A DNA stretch of 24,239 bases from a virus. The translations under genes were made by a program, and so were the position numbers. The DNA lies in the IMG/VR virus record IMGVR_UViG_3300022928_000113, positions 1-24,239 of that record; one strand, 5' to 3'. Shown here in pieces: positions 1 to 7,806 of this stretch. Numbering within the stretch: position 1 is the stretch's first letter; each line of letters begins with the position of its first letter. Under the pieces are notes generated by a model, which was not told where the DNA came from, searched no databases, and saw only the letters and a list, made by a program, of their open reading frames with translations.

Positions 1-3000
1 GCTTTAAACGGTGTTCTGGAGTACGACTTTCAGCCAACCCAGCTGGATTTAAACGGCAATAACATTATTGATGCTGGCACTATCTCTAGTGGTGCTATTA
101 CAAGTACAAGTTCTATTACTGGTAAAACAGGAACATTTACAGGTCAAAACGGAATTGCACTAGAAGTCAATAGTGGAACTACTAATGTAGTTGCTAACTT
201 TGAAAGTGGTGATGCTACTGTATGGATTAATTTAAAAGATAGCGATTCAGGAACTTATGGAACTCTGCTAGGAGCAGAAGGTGGATTATTTAGACTTAGA
301 ACCAATAACAATGATTCAACTACTGATTTAACAGTAGACACTTCAGGAAATTTGTCGGTTTCAGGAACTATCTCTAGTGGTGCTATTACTAGCACTAGCA
401 AGGTAAGCGCCGCCACTAACTATACCTATGGAGGACTCAATTACCATTTTGTCTTGCAGGAAGACACTAACGATTCGTATATCGGAAACGTCAACGGCCA
501 TACTTTAATAAGCTCTGGTGGATATTACTACGGAGCAGAATTGAGGAAGTTGAATCCAAGCCACACTTCATACTCTGGCCTTCTTTTATCGCAAAATGGC
601 AGCTTGCGATTTGAGCAGATTATCGGCGGCGATGCGGGAGATGAAGAAACTGCGAGCGTTCCATTTAGCATAGGGACAGATGCCGTTTCAACAATTACGC
701 ACATTAATACCGGAAACGTCAACGCATCTACAATTCACGGAAGGAATGTTGGTCATGTAGAGCAAGACTATTTATTCGCTATTACTGACTGGGATACTAG
801 CGAATCAATTCGCAAAAAATTCAACAGCACTTCCACTGCTTTTACCAAAGTAGATGATTCTACCGCGCCAGCCAGCGGAGTGTTTCAAGTTGTTGGTACT
901 ATACAACCGCAATCAATTGGGGAATTAATCCCTTTAGGTGAAGAAGATGAAATAATATTTGAGTGTTGGGCAAAATATGTTTCAGGTGGAGATTCGTCGG
1001 GTTTGTTTTACGCTGGAAGCTCTTTTTATAACGGGAGTCAAGTTTACTTAGGAAATAATCAAAGATACTGGGGCGCAAGTGCCAATGAGTTAGATTCGAC
1101 AAATGGCACTGCTTGGAGACACATTAGGGGCGTTTTGAATGTTGCTGAATTGCGTTTGAACAGCACCGTTTCGACCGCCGAATATGCAAGGCTATTGGTT
1201 TTATTTAACTATACTGCAAATGCTAATACGACAAGATATTGCGGCTTTAAATTCTACAGATCAAGAAAGACAGTTACTTCCCTTTATCACACATCAAACG
1301 CGAGAGGGACTAAAGGATTCAGCTCTGACTGGGAGGGAACGCAGACCAAAGTCATTGATGGGTCTGGGAATCTTTATACAACTGAATATCTTTACCATTC
1401 TGGGGACACGGATACTTATTTAAGATTTTTAACTAATCAGATTATTGTAAAAACTGGGAACGCTGATGCGATAGATATACATAGCAACGGCAATATGTAT
1501 GTTCACCGTCCGGTCATACAATATGACCCGACAACTTGGGTCACTGACACCTCGCTTACTCTACACAAAGCGACTAACAGCAACGGCATAGGTATTCTTT
1601 TTAGCGATCACGTTCCCACTGACGGTGGGACTAAGCAGACTGGAAGTCTTACATATTACCATGCAGATGGTTTTTCTTATGGCTCAGGAAACACGTTTGT
1701 TTTTGCTAGTAACCAATCAACGCTGACAGTTTTAGCTGATGGCAAGCTGATGTTTAATGAAGGTCTATACCTTAAACCCGCATCGGGCACTGGTGCAGGG
1801 ACACAGATTATTACTTCTTCAGGTAATCTGACCAATATAGGAAGCATTTCTGCATCAGGCCCAATAACGATGGGATCAGGCACCGCAGGCTTTTTAGCTT
1901 TAACTGATGCGTATGACGTTGCGAATAACGATCATTTAGCAAATATAGGTTGGCTACGAAGTTCTGGCGGTACCTACATCGGATACGGCGTAAAACAATC
2001 AGGTAGCGCGACATGGAAAAGCACCTTTGATAACGCTTCAGCAGAGAGAAATTACGTTGCTTTCGACGAAGATAGTGTGCGAATGGTTTACGCTCCTGCA
2101 CAGCAAACTGCGGTTGATAGCGAGGTAACTGGACTTACTGAAAAATTCAAATTTAACCTTCAACATGGCAGGCTAATAGTTACAAGCTCAGGGACTATTG
2201 GCGGCGCAACACCAGCAAACGGCTTCTTACAGCTAACAGATGGTTCAGATACTCTGGCCTTTGATACAAACGAAATCCACTCTACGGACGATTTATATAT
2301 TCTAGTGGAAGGTGGTGACATCACTTTCAGGGGTACTAGCAATGCTGGCGTTGATTTAATTAATGGCGGTTTTCGTTTTATGGACGCTGCCCGGAACCTT
2401 GAAAATATAACAAGCATTTCAACCAGCAGCATCAATTTAAACAACGGCGACATAAACAACGTCAATGCAATAACAATCAATGATCCGGGGGTTAGCGAAG
2501 GCATAAGCTGGTTGGCAGGAAATCTTTGGAAAATTTACGAATCGCCAGATAACTTAACAAATGCGGCAGGGAACTTGCAGATTGTTACTAATGCAACTAG
2601 GCGGGCGACTTTTTACACCGATGGCAGCTTTGAAGTAACAAACAACTTGCAAGTAAATGACCGAACAGTTATCAACAATGAACATGAAGTTTTTGGCAGG
2701 CTAATGTCTGACCAGAAAGGGTTAAGAACTGAGCCTGTAAATAATGCACAAAGCTACAATGCTCAGTCCCCTGTGCTTTTTGATACCACCACAATATTAA
2801 GCAACCGAGCCACAACAGATCTCGGAATGTCAAATATCGTGGCTGTGCAAAATAATTACGCTTACGCCTCAACCGGGCCTCAAGCTGGCGGGAGTGTGAT
2901 TAGAGTTAGTGACTACAGACAGGTTTATTCTGATTATATACCAGTCACTCCCGGCGAAACAGTTTACGGGGAGTTTTGGGCGAGACGAATTAGCGGAAGC

Positions 3001-4224
3001 GGGTCAGTCGTATATTATGGACTTGAACGATTTGATTCTCAAAAAAGGCCAATAGGCGGGAACACAGGAACAACGTATTTTGTGGCGAGTGGATTAAATG
3101 TAACAAACACTACTTGGACAAGATATTCTAATCATTACAGAATACCAACATCGCACACTCCTTTTGGAAGCAGTGACGGTGGAGGTGTTTATTATGTTCG
3201 CGTTAGGCTCCTTTTAAACTATAACGCGGCAGGAGCTACTCGGGAATATGCGGGATTTCAACTTAGAAGGGTAAGCCTGCCATCAGTCGCTCAAAGTTTT
3301 GGTCATGCAGGGCCATTTCCCGGGAATGTACCGGGCACAAGATTCGCAGCAATAGAAGGAAATACTGACGCTGGCGGCGAAGGGTCTGGGCGGTTGTTTT
3401 TCAGCGAGCATAACAGCACTAGTGAAGCAATGGATAACTACGGCCTAAGCCTAGGGTATAGGGGCGGCAGTACATCAGTTACTACTAGTGGCGGCAATAC
3501 TTGGACCGGATTGTCGCAAATTGGTAATGGTGAATGGGGAATGTGGGGTCATAATAATAACCTCACCGGCGCACTCATTATGGACGGTGACAGGGCAGCC
3601 ACCAGAATCAACTTTAACGACAACAAACTTTATTTAGGTAACAGAGACGGAACAACATATCTGCAAAGCAATGGTGATTCTTTAAGAGTTCAAACATCAA
3701 ACGGGTCTCTTGATATGGGGCCGGCCAACACTTCCTACTGTCACTTCTCCACTGATAGGTCAAGGTATTATTTCAATCAAAAAATTGTTGTAGATTCTGG
3801 GATTCTTGCCTCTTATAACGAAGACTTAAAACTTTACCGAGCAGATAGCAGCAGTTATTCAATGACGCTATCTACGAGCGGAGCCACGTTTACCCATAAC
3901 GTAACTGCTTATTCAGACCGCAGATTAAAGGAAGATATTAAGCCAATTGAAAACGCGCTAAATACCGTTCTGAAGTTACAGGGGGTTACTTACAAGCGAA
4001 TTGATAACAATGAAAATAATCTTGGATTTATAGCGCAGCAAATTGAGGAAGCGGCTCCTGAAATTGCTGATAGAGTCGTTGGCGAGATGGATGATGAGCG
4101 TAAAACCAAGCATGTAAATTACGCAAACATGGTGGCGCTTTTAACTGAGGCGATCAAAGATCAGCAAGAAATTATTTACAAACTAACCAAGCGGATAGAG
4201 GACATAGAAAATGGCGATAACTAA
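1..4224 (+). CDS. Tail fibre/spike with C-terminal S74 intramolecular chaperone (5' partial)
   Basis: The frame is open from base 1, so the gene begins upstream; 1407 codons are visible. It is a beta-rich, Ser/Thr/Gly/Asn-rich trimeric fibre, presumably at the tail tip and binding the host surface. The C-terminal ~103 residues are a Peptidase_S74 chaperone domain: the motif YSDRRLKEDI begins around visible residue 1304, and Ser1305 is the expected self-cleavage residue (codon at 3913). A terminal helix follows (TEAIKDQQEIIYKL). Known members of this family fold the trimer and then cut themselves off. The middle carries fibre motifs such as YLYHSGDTDTYLRF (about 1387-1430) and two similar jelly-roll-like blocks (about 931-1266 and 2926-3268). 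The next gene starts inside its last codons. The composition is AT-richer than the rest of the window. The S74 call is firm; the receptor is unknown. Confidence 0.92.
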   Translation, partial: ALNGVLEYDFQPTQLDLNGNNIIDAGTISSGAITSTSSITGKTGTFTGQNGIALEVNSGTTNVVANFESGDATVWINLKDSDSGTYGTLLGAEGGLFRLRTNNNDSTTDLTVDTSGNLSVSGTISSGAITSTSKVSAATNYTYGGLNYHFVLQEDTNDSYIGNVNGHTLISSGGYYYGAELRKLNPSHTSYSGLLLSQNGSLRFEQIIGGDAGDEETASVPFSIGTDAVSTITHINTGNVNASTIHGRNVGHVEQDYLFAITDWDTSESIRKKFNSTSTAFTKVDDSTAPASGVFQVVGTIQPQSIGELIPLGEEDEIIFECWAKYVSGGDSSGLFYAGSSFYNGSQVYLGNNQRYWGASANELDSTNGTAWRHIRGVLNVAELRLNSTVSTAEYARLLVLFNYTANANTTRYCGFKFYRSRKTVTSLYHTSNARGTKGFSSDWEGTQTKVIDGSGNLYTTEYLYHSGDTDTYLRFLTNQIIVKTGNADAIDIHSNGNMYVHRPVIQYDPTTWVTDTSLTLHKATNSNGIGILFSDHVPTDGGTKQTGSLTYYHADGFSYGSGNTFVFASNQSTLTVLADGKLMFNEGLYLKPASGTGAGTQIITSSGNLTNIGSISASGPITMGSGTAGFLALTDAYDVANNDHLANIGWLRSSGGTYIGYGVKQSGSATWKSTFDNASAERNYVAFDEDSVRMVYAPAQQTAVDSEVTGLTEKFKFNLQHGRLIVTSSGTIGGATPANGFLQLTDGSDTLAFDTNEIHSTDDLYILVEGGDITFRGTSNAGVDLINGGFRFMDAARNLENITSISTSSINLNNGDINNVNAITINDPGVSEGISWLAGNLWKIYESPDNLTNAAGNLQIVTNATRRATFYTDGSFEVTNNLQVNDRTVINNEHEVFGRLMSDQKGLRTEPVNNAQSYNAQSPVLFDTTTILSNRATTDLGMSNIVAVQNNYAYASTGPQAGGSVIRVSDYRQVYSDYIPVTPGETVYGEFWARRISGSGSVVYYGLERFDSQKRPIGGNTGTTYFVASGLNVTNTTWTRYSNHYRIPTSHTPFGSSDGGGVYYVRVRLLLNYNAAGATREYAGFQLRRVSLPSVAQSFGHAGPFPGNVPGTRFAAIEGNTDAGGEGSGRLFFSEHNSTSEAMDNYGLSLGYRGGSTSVTTSGGNTWTGLSQIGNGEWGMWGHNNNLTGALIMDGDRAATRINFNDNKLYLGNRDGTTYLQSNGDSLRVQTSNGSLDMGPANTSYCHFSTDRSRYYFNQKIVVDSGILASYNEDLKLYRADSSSYSMTLSTSGATFTHNVTAYSDRRLKEDIKPIENALNTVLKLQGVTYKRIDNNENNLGFIAQQIEEAAPEIADRVVGEMDDERKTKHVNYANMVALLTEAIKDQQEIIYKLTKRIEDIENGDN
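79..389 (+). repeat. Direct repeat inside the tail fibre gene
   Basis: A 23-base string is repeated exactly at 79-101 and 367-389, 288 bases (96 codons) apart and in frame. It encodes TISSGAIT both times, preceded by G and followed by TST-like residues. Weaker protein-level copies occur later (GSISASGPIT near 1840-1870). Such GxISSGxIT units are common joints between modules of phage fibres and can act as recombination points. Confidence 0.8.
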
Positions 4225-4486
4225 AACTGAAAATATCTTGAGGATTATTGTTCAAAACCCAACAGGAGAGGTTGGAGATTTTGATGATCCAACAATAATT
4301 GTCGAGACGGAAATTTCTCTTGATGACCCTGACGATAATACTTTGCCTGTGAAGCATCCGGTAAGAAAGACAATAGAGAAATGGGTAAGAGCGGTTATTG
4401 AAGGTGAGGATGATGTTTTAACCGATATTAGTGGTGAGGACACAATGGTTCAGGCGGTATGCAATGCGGTCTGGACTGATGCCTGA
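4211..4486 (+). CDS. Small acidic phage protein, unknown function
   Basis: This gene encodes 91 residues with no family I recognise. It starts with ATG inside the last codons of the fibre gene (14-base overlap). A GAGG ribosome site lies nine bases upstream, so translation is probably coupled to the fibre. The protein is acidic (DDPDDNT, EGEDD) with no signal peptide or membrane segment. The N-terminal part looks like short beta strands (ILRIIVQNP, PTIIVETEISL). By position it could be a tail-tip accessory or fibre assembly factor, but the sequence does not show this. Confidence 0.75.
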   Translation: MAITKTENILRIIVQNPTGEVGDFDDPTIIVETEISLDDPDDNTLPVKHPVRKTIEKWVRAVIEGEDDVLTDISGEDTMVQAVCNAVWTDA

Positions 4487-4652
4487 TTACGTTGTTGAAG
4501 GCGGGTTTATCAAATTCAGCGTAACTCTTAGCAATAACGAAGATCTTGTTGTTGAAATTCCAGAAGAAGAAAACCCTGAAGCGGCAATTGCCAGCTTTAT
4601 CACTAAAGAAGAACAAAGGCTGGAATGGCTAAAACAATTGAATCAAGGATAG
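4479..4652 (+). CDS. Small phage protein, unknown (57 residues)
   Basis: The preferred start is the ATG at 4479, whose first codons overlap the stop of the preceding gene by 8 bases. The frame also offers upstream starts at 4464 (ATG) and 4431 (GTG). The product begins MPDYVVEGG and has a short beta-rich N-terminus, then an acidic helical C-terminus (EEENPEAAIASF, EEQRLEWLKQL). It overlaps the next gene by 28 bases, so 4211-5827 looks like one coupled transcript with the fibre. The general form resembles small proteins that accompany phage tail fibres. No function can be assigned. Confidence 0.65.
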   Translation: MPDYVVEGGFIKFSVTLSNNEDLVVEIPEEENPEAAIASFITKEEQRLEWLKQLNQG

Positions 4653-5827
4653 TCACGGTAGGGAACGGCCTTTCAGGGGGGGCTTGGGGTTATGACTTCG
4701 GGCCGCCTTTTGGCAGCCCTTATGGGTCTATTAATAATTCTACAAGTCTGATCTACGGAAATAATCTAATCAAGGAGGTTTGGTGGTTACCGCAAGACAG
4801 TGGGACTATTACCTTTGGTTTTGACGGTGTTCATGACAATGAAGGCTGGGACACCGTTGAAATAAATGGCACCAGCTATTCCCGCACCAGTATGACTTAT
4901 GCGGCAAACATCACTGATTATTATGGGCCTAAAACTTGGTGGTATTTAGAAGGCGTTTCAAATCCCATTCCACAAACGGTTGGGGCAACCTTTACAGTAA
5001 ACGTAAAGCATAATGGCGCTCGGCCGGCAAACGGTGAAATAACTTTAAACGACATTCACCAAGACGCTGGAGGGTCTAGCGGAACCTCTGTTTCAATAAA
5101 CGATGCAGACGTTAGGGCTTTAAGCTGGTACGGCCTTATAAACGGCACAACCCCTGCTTCTGGCGCTACACAACGATTCACTGACTTCTATTATCCGTCA
5201 GCCATTAATGACACTACGATCCTGAGAAGAGTTAGCTCAACTGAAACAGGAGGAACAAACGGCACCACCAGCTTGACGGCGATGGTCAGCACAGGGGGCA
5301 ATGGTTTTAATCAAACTTTTGATGGGGATTATTCCGTAACGGTTCAAGCAACGAGCACAGACACTTTCATCAAAATAAGATCATCGTCTGGTACAAAAAC
5401 CGTTTATGACCGAAACGGAAACAGCTCAACTGGAGCTGCAATGGAGGAGATGTGGAAATCAACAGGCTTCCCAGCAGCGTATTGCGCAATTCAAAGCACA
5501 TCAACCTACACATTTGTAAATTCTATTTTTCCGTCTGGATGGAGCTATAGCAGATTACCCAATGAAGCTCCAGCAGTTGGCACTCATTTAAGTAGCAACA
5601 GCTTAACGTCTTTTACGTCAATGACTGAGAATACTGAATACGGAAGAAAAGTAATCCAAAGAATCACGACAGATAGCACCACGAACACAATCGGAACTTT
5701 ACGAGAGACAACAAGATTTACAATTGTTCTTCGCACAGCGCCAAACGGAACTTCTACAAAGAATGACAAGAGTATTGGGCTGTCGTTTTTGATCCACAAT
5801 CTTCATATTGTTACTGGTGAAAACTAG
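4625..5827 (+). CDS. Putative virion/tail-tip structural protein (400 residues)
   Basis: This 400-residue protein is rich in Gly, Ser, Thr, Asn and aromatic residues, with no catalytic motif, signal peptide or membrane helix, which is typical of a beta-sandwich phage surface protein. It begins MAKTIESRIVTVGNGLSGG after an AAAGG ribosome site five bases from the ATG. Residues near 155-190 (SVSINDADVRALS then TQRFTDFYYPSA) resemble the short 'aIsl.Df.g' repeat found in many minor tail and receptor-binding proteins. It overlaps the preceding small gene by 28 bases and ends the tail module. It is probably an adsorption or tail-tip protein; function inferred from composition and position only. Confidence 0.7.
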   Translation: MAKTIESRIVTVGNGLSGGAWGYDFGPPFGSPYGSINNSTSLIYGNNLIKEVWWLPQDSGTITFGFDGVHDNEGWDTVEINGTSYSRTSMTYAANITDYYGPKTWWYLEGVSNPIPQTVGATFTVNVKHNGARPANGEITLNDIHQDAGGSSGTSVSINDADVRALSWYGLINGTTPASGATQRFTDFYYPSAINDTTILRRVSSTETGGTNGTTSLTAMVSTGGNGFNQTFDGDYSVTVQATSTDTFIKIRSSSGTKTVYDRNGNSSTGAAMEEMWKSTGFPAAYCAIQSTSTYTFVNSIFPSGWSYSRLPNEAPAVGTHLSSNSLTSFTSMTENTEYGRKVIQRITTDSTTNTIGTLRETTRFTIVLRTAPNGTSTKNDKSIGLSFLIHNLHIVTGEN

Positions 5828-5919
5828 GCAATTAAGCTGACCTGTTAAATCAAAACAACACCCTCAAAACTAAATAGATTTAATTAGAATTTAGGTTCCT
5901 ACATTACATGAGAGAAACA

Positions 5920-6141
5920 ATGAGCAATCAACAAGAATTAACCGCAGAACAGTATGTGACCCTAGCCAAGATCGACAGCCTTGCAAAGCAAAACGCGCAG
6001 CAAGCCATTCGCATCGCGGACCTCGAGGCGCAGTTGTCTTTATATCAACAGCAACAGCAGCAGGCACAAAACGAAGCCTCTGAGCAAAACGGCGAGCAAG
6101 CGCCGGCAGAGTTCGAGCCCGTTGAAGTCGAAGCGCATTAA
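5920..6141 (+). CDS. Small coiled-coil protein
   Basis: The product is about 73 residues from the ATG at 5920, which has a GAGAG ribosome site five bases upstream. An in-frame ATG at 5908 has a poorer site. It is strongly helical: TAEQYVTLAKIDSLAKQNAQ and RIADLEAQL form heptads, followed by a Gln run (QQQQQQAQ) and an acidic tail (EFEPVEVEAH). No membrane segment is present. It is the first gene of the lysis region. It may be a virion or lysis accessory protein; no family was recognised. Confidence 0.7.
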   Translation: MSNQQELTAEQYVTLAKIDSLAKQNAQQAIRIADLEAQLSLYQQQQQQAQNEASEQNGEQAPAEFEPVEVEAH

Positions 6142-6161
6142 ATAATTGGGAGGGTAGTACC

Positions 6162-6326
6162 GTGGAAGACAGCGCGAAACAAGCACTCGATTGGTTGTCA
6201 GTCGGCGCGGCGGTATCTACCCTCGCCGGCTGGCTCCCGCCAGTTGCCAGTTTATTAACGATCATCTGGATGAGTTTGCGGATTTGGCAAGATCCGTTGA
6301 TTATGAAATGGCGCGGCAAATCATAA
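6162..6326 (+). CDS. Tiny membrane protein, holin-like (54 residues)
   Basis: This is a GTG start preceded by a very strong GGGAGGG ribosome site with six bases of spacing. The product starts MEDSAKQALDWL and has one or two closely spaced hydrophobic segments (VGAAVSTLAGWLPPVASLL, then TIIWMSLRIW). It ends in a basic tail (MKWRGKS). This is the size and charge pattern of small phage holins, which open the inner membrane for lysozyme. The lysozyme gene lies 770 bases downstream. The next gene begins directly after its stop codon. Confidence 0.65.
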   Translation: MEDSAKQALDWLSVGAAVSTLAGWLPPVASLLTIIWMSLRIWQDPLIMKWRGKS

Positions 6327-6440
6327 ATGCTCCCAGAAAAAAGCCTTAAATTGATCGGCGTGATTATTGGGTGGGGAGTTGTTTTTGTGATGCTAGTCGT
6401 GCCGATGATTTACATATATTCAAATTACTGGCGAAGGTGA
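6327..6440 (+). CDS. Tiny single-span membrane protein (37 residues)
   Basis: The ATG follows the preceding stop codon with no gap, so translation probably depends on the upstream gene. The product is MLPEKSLKL, then one long hydrophobic helix (IGVIIGWGVVFVMLVVPMIY), then a short basic end (NYWRR). The positive C-terminus suggests N-out topology. It may be a holin partner, pinholin-like or spanin-like lysis protein. It is too short for a family assignment, but position, coupling and clear membrane pattern support a real gene. Confidence 0.55.
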   Translation: MLPEKSLKLIGVIIGWGVVFVMLVVPMIYIYSNYWRR

Positions 6441-6449
6441 AGGTGACCT

Positions 6450-6617
6450 ATGGATTCCGTCGAGTTGCTTTCGCAATTGTGGGCACCTTTGGTGGGCGTA
6501 ACGCTGTTGATTTACACAATCTCGCGGCTCATTGGCGACGTTGAAACTCTGAAATCGAAGGTCGAAGTGCTGTTCAATTTGTTCAATAACCTTAAGGACA
6601 AGGACGACAAAAAATGA
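6450..6617 (+). CDS. Small membrane-anchored helical protein (55 residues)
   Basis: The ATG at 6450 has an AGGTGA ribosome site four bases upstream. The product MDSVELLSQL has one membrane helix (about residues 11-28, APLVGVTLLIYTISRLIG), then a charged amphipathic helix (VETLKSKVEVLFNLFNNL) and a Lys/Asp tail. The layout is a membrane anchor followed by a coiled coil on one side. The XhlA-type haemolysin lysis proteins have the same parts in the reverse order. Its stop overlaps the next start (ATGA), so it is coupled to the 3-TM holin gene. Confidence 0.6.
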   Translation: MDSVELLSQLWAPLVGVTLLIYTISRLIGDVETLKSKVEVLFNLFNNLKDKDDKK

Positions 6618-7096
6618 GATTCAATGATATCAAAACCCTCTTGGGGTCGGTTGCCCCAACGATTGGCGCGGCTTTAGGGGGACCGGTTGGGGGCGCTGCC
6701 GGGTCTGTTATTGCCAACGTGCTTGGCGTACCAAACGAGCCTAAAGCTATCGAGCGTGCGGTCAAAGCAGCAACGCCTGAGCAACTTGCGGAACTTAAAA
6801 AGGCCGAGCTAGATTTTCAAGTGCAAATGCAGCAGCTCGAGGTGGACGTATTTGCATTAGAAACCGCCGACGTTCAAAACGCTCGTCAAGCGTATGCCAG
6901 CAGCGGTGACTGGACGCCTAAATTCATTGCAGTTTGCTGCGTGCTGTTTTTTGGTGGATATATCGCGCTGGTGACTATATTGCCACCGGACGCAAACAGC
7001 GACACGATTGTGTCGTTGGTGCTTGGATATCTGGGCGGCATCGTCAGCTCGATCATTTCGTTTTACTACGGCGCGAGCCACGATCATAAGGGCTGA
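6614..7096 (+). CDS. Holin of the 3-TM (gene-transfer-agent release) type
   Basis: The product has 160 residues. The N-terminus is Gly/Ala-rich and membrane-prone (IGAALGGPVGGAAGSVIANVLG). A helical linker follows (LKKAELDFQVQMQQLEVDVFALETADVQNARQ). Two further membrane helices (about residues 104-123 and 131-150) and a basic end complete it. This order matches the 3TM holin family (PF11351), including the D-x-x-x-A-R patch before the second span. Holins trigger timed membrane permeabilisation. The lysozyme gene starts three bases after its stop codon. Confidence 0.85.
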   Translation: MRFNDIKTLLGSVAPTIGAALGGPVGGAAGSVIANVLGVPNEPKAIERAVKAATPEQLAELKKAELDFQVQMQQLEVDVFALETADVQNARQAYASSGDWTPKFIAVCCVLFFGGYIALVTILPPDANSDTIVSLVLGYLGGIVSSIISFYYGASHDHKG

Positions 7097-7098
7097 AA

Positions 7099-7524
7099 AT
7101 GAACAGATTGCGAGACATGATCAAGCGCCATGAGGGAGTTGAAACCCACTGCTACAAAGACCACCTTGGGCTTGAAACGATCGGCGTTGGCCGTTGCATT
7201 GCGGAGGGATCGCTTGGACTTAGCGACGATGAGATCGACTACTTGCTCGACAACGATATTGTGCGCTGTATCAAAGAGCTAACGCGATCGCTGCCGTGGT
7301 TCAGCTCCCTTGATGAAGTGCGCAAAGAAGCACTAATTGATCTTTGCTTTAACTTAGGGCTTACAAGATTACTTGGATTTAAAAAAGCGCTTGCGGCAGT
7401 TGAGGTAAGCGACTGGGACACGGCCAAGGTTGAATTGCTCGATTCACGTTGGGCAACTCAAGTCGGCAATCGAGCGCAAGAGATTGCGGAAATGATCCGC
7501 AGCGGTGTTTATCAGCAGGCATAA
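7099..7524 (+). CDS. Endolysin, T4-type lysozyme (GH24)
   Basis: This 141-residue muramidase cleaves the beta-1,4 bond between MurNAc and GlcNAc in peptidoglycan. The catalytic triad pattern of the T4 lysozyme family is intact: Glu12 in RHEGVE, Asp21 in CYKDHLG, and Thr27 in LETIGVG. The C-terminal half has the family patch ALIDLCFNLGLTRL and RWATQVGNRAQEIAEMI. There is no signal peptide or SAR helix, so export depends on the holins just upstream. A good AAGGG ribosome site precedes the ATG. A GC-rich terminator follows within a few bases of the stop. Confidence 0.95.
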   Translation: MNRLRDMIKRHEGVETHCYKDHLGLETIGVGRCIAEGSLGLSDDEIDYLLDNDIVRCIKELTRSLPWFSSLDEVRKEALIDLCFNLGLTRLLGFKKALAAVEVSDWDTAKVELLDSRWATQVGNRAQEIAEMIRSGVYQQA

Positions 7525-7527
7525 AAA

Positions 7528-7545
7528 ACCCCGCCTGAGCGGGGT
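7528..7545. terminator. Bidirectional rho-independent terminator
   Basis: A perfect 7-bp stem (ACCCCGC / GCGGGGT) encloses a CTGA loop. On the minus strand the stem is followed by a run of six T, a classic terminator for the leftward operon. On the plus strand it is followed by GATTTATT, a weaker tail that can stop the lysis transcript. It sits between converging genes, exactly where it is needed. Confidence 0.9.
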
Positions 7546-7569
7546 GATTTATTATTACTAATATTATAA

Positions 7570-7806
7570 TCAGTATTTATCTCTCAATTTATATTCCGAG
7601 ACAACTTCATATTGTCGCGCCCATAGTTGATCACGGAAGATAACCCCTCTGTCCTGCAAGAGTTGCATCATTTTATAAACCGAATTTTGCGTGGTTTTTA
7701 TGCCACGCGCTATTTCGTTCTGACTCGGATTTTTGCCGTTCTCGAGCGCAAATCGTTTTACAAATTCCAGCAAATCGTGCTGGCGCGGTGTGACATCATG
7801 CAGCAT
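7570..7806 (-). CDS. LexA-type winged-helix DNA-binding protein (no protease domain)
   Basis: The product has 78 residues. It matches the N-terminal DNA-binding domain of LexA: VTPRQHDLLEFVKRFALENG, then NPSQNEIARGI (first HTH helices), then NSVYKMMQLLQDRGVI (recognition helix), and a basic wing. The Ser/Lys autoprotease half of LexA is absent. It may be a phage repressor or Cro-like regulator that cannot be cleaved by RecA. Its ATG lies 11 bases inside the end of the exonuclease gene, with an AGAGG ribosome site. It is the last gene of the leftward operon, before the terminator. Confidence 0.8.
   Translation of the reverse strand: MLHDVTPRQHDLLEFVKRFALENGKNPSQNEIARGIKTTQNSVYKMMQLLQDRGVIFRDQLWARQYEVVSEYKLRDKY

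Noticed and set aside
5828-5919. Promoter for the lysis genes (TAGAAT at 5885-5890)
   Set aside because: A fair -10 match, but no -35 at a suitable distance; the AT-rich spacer gives such matches easily.
6856-7087. Minus-strand 76-codon frame in the holin gene
   Set aside because: Shadow of the conserved holin; no ribosome site.
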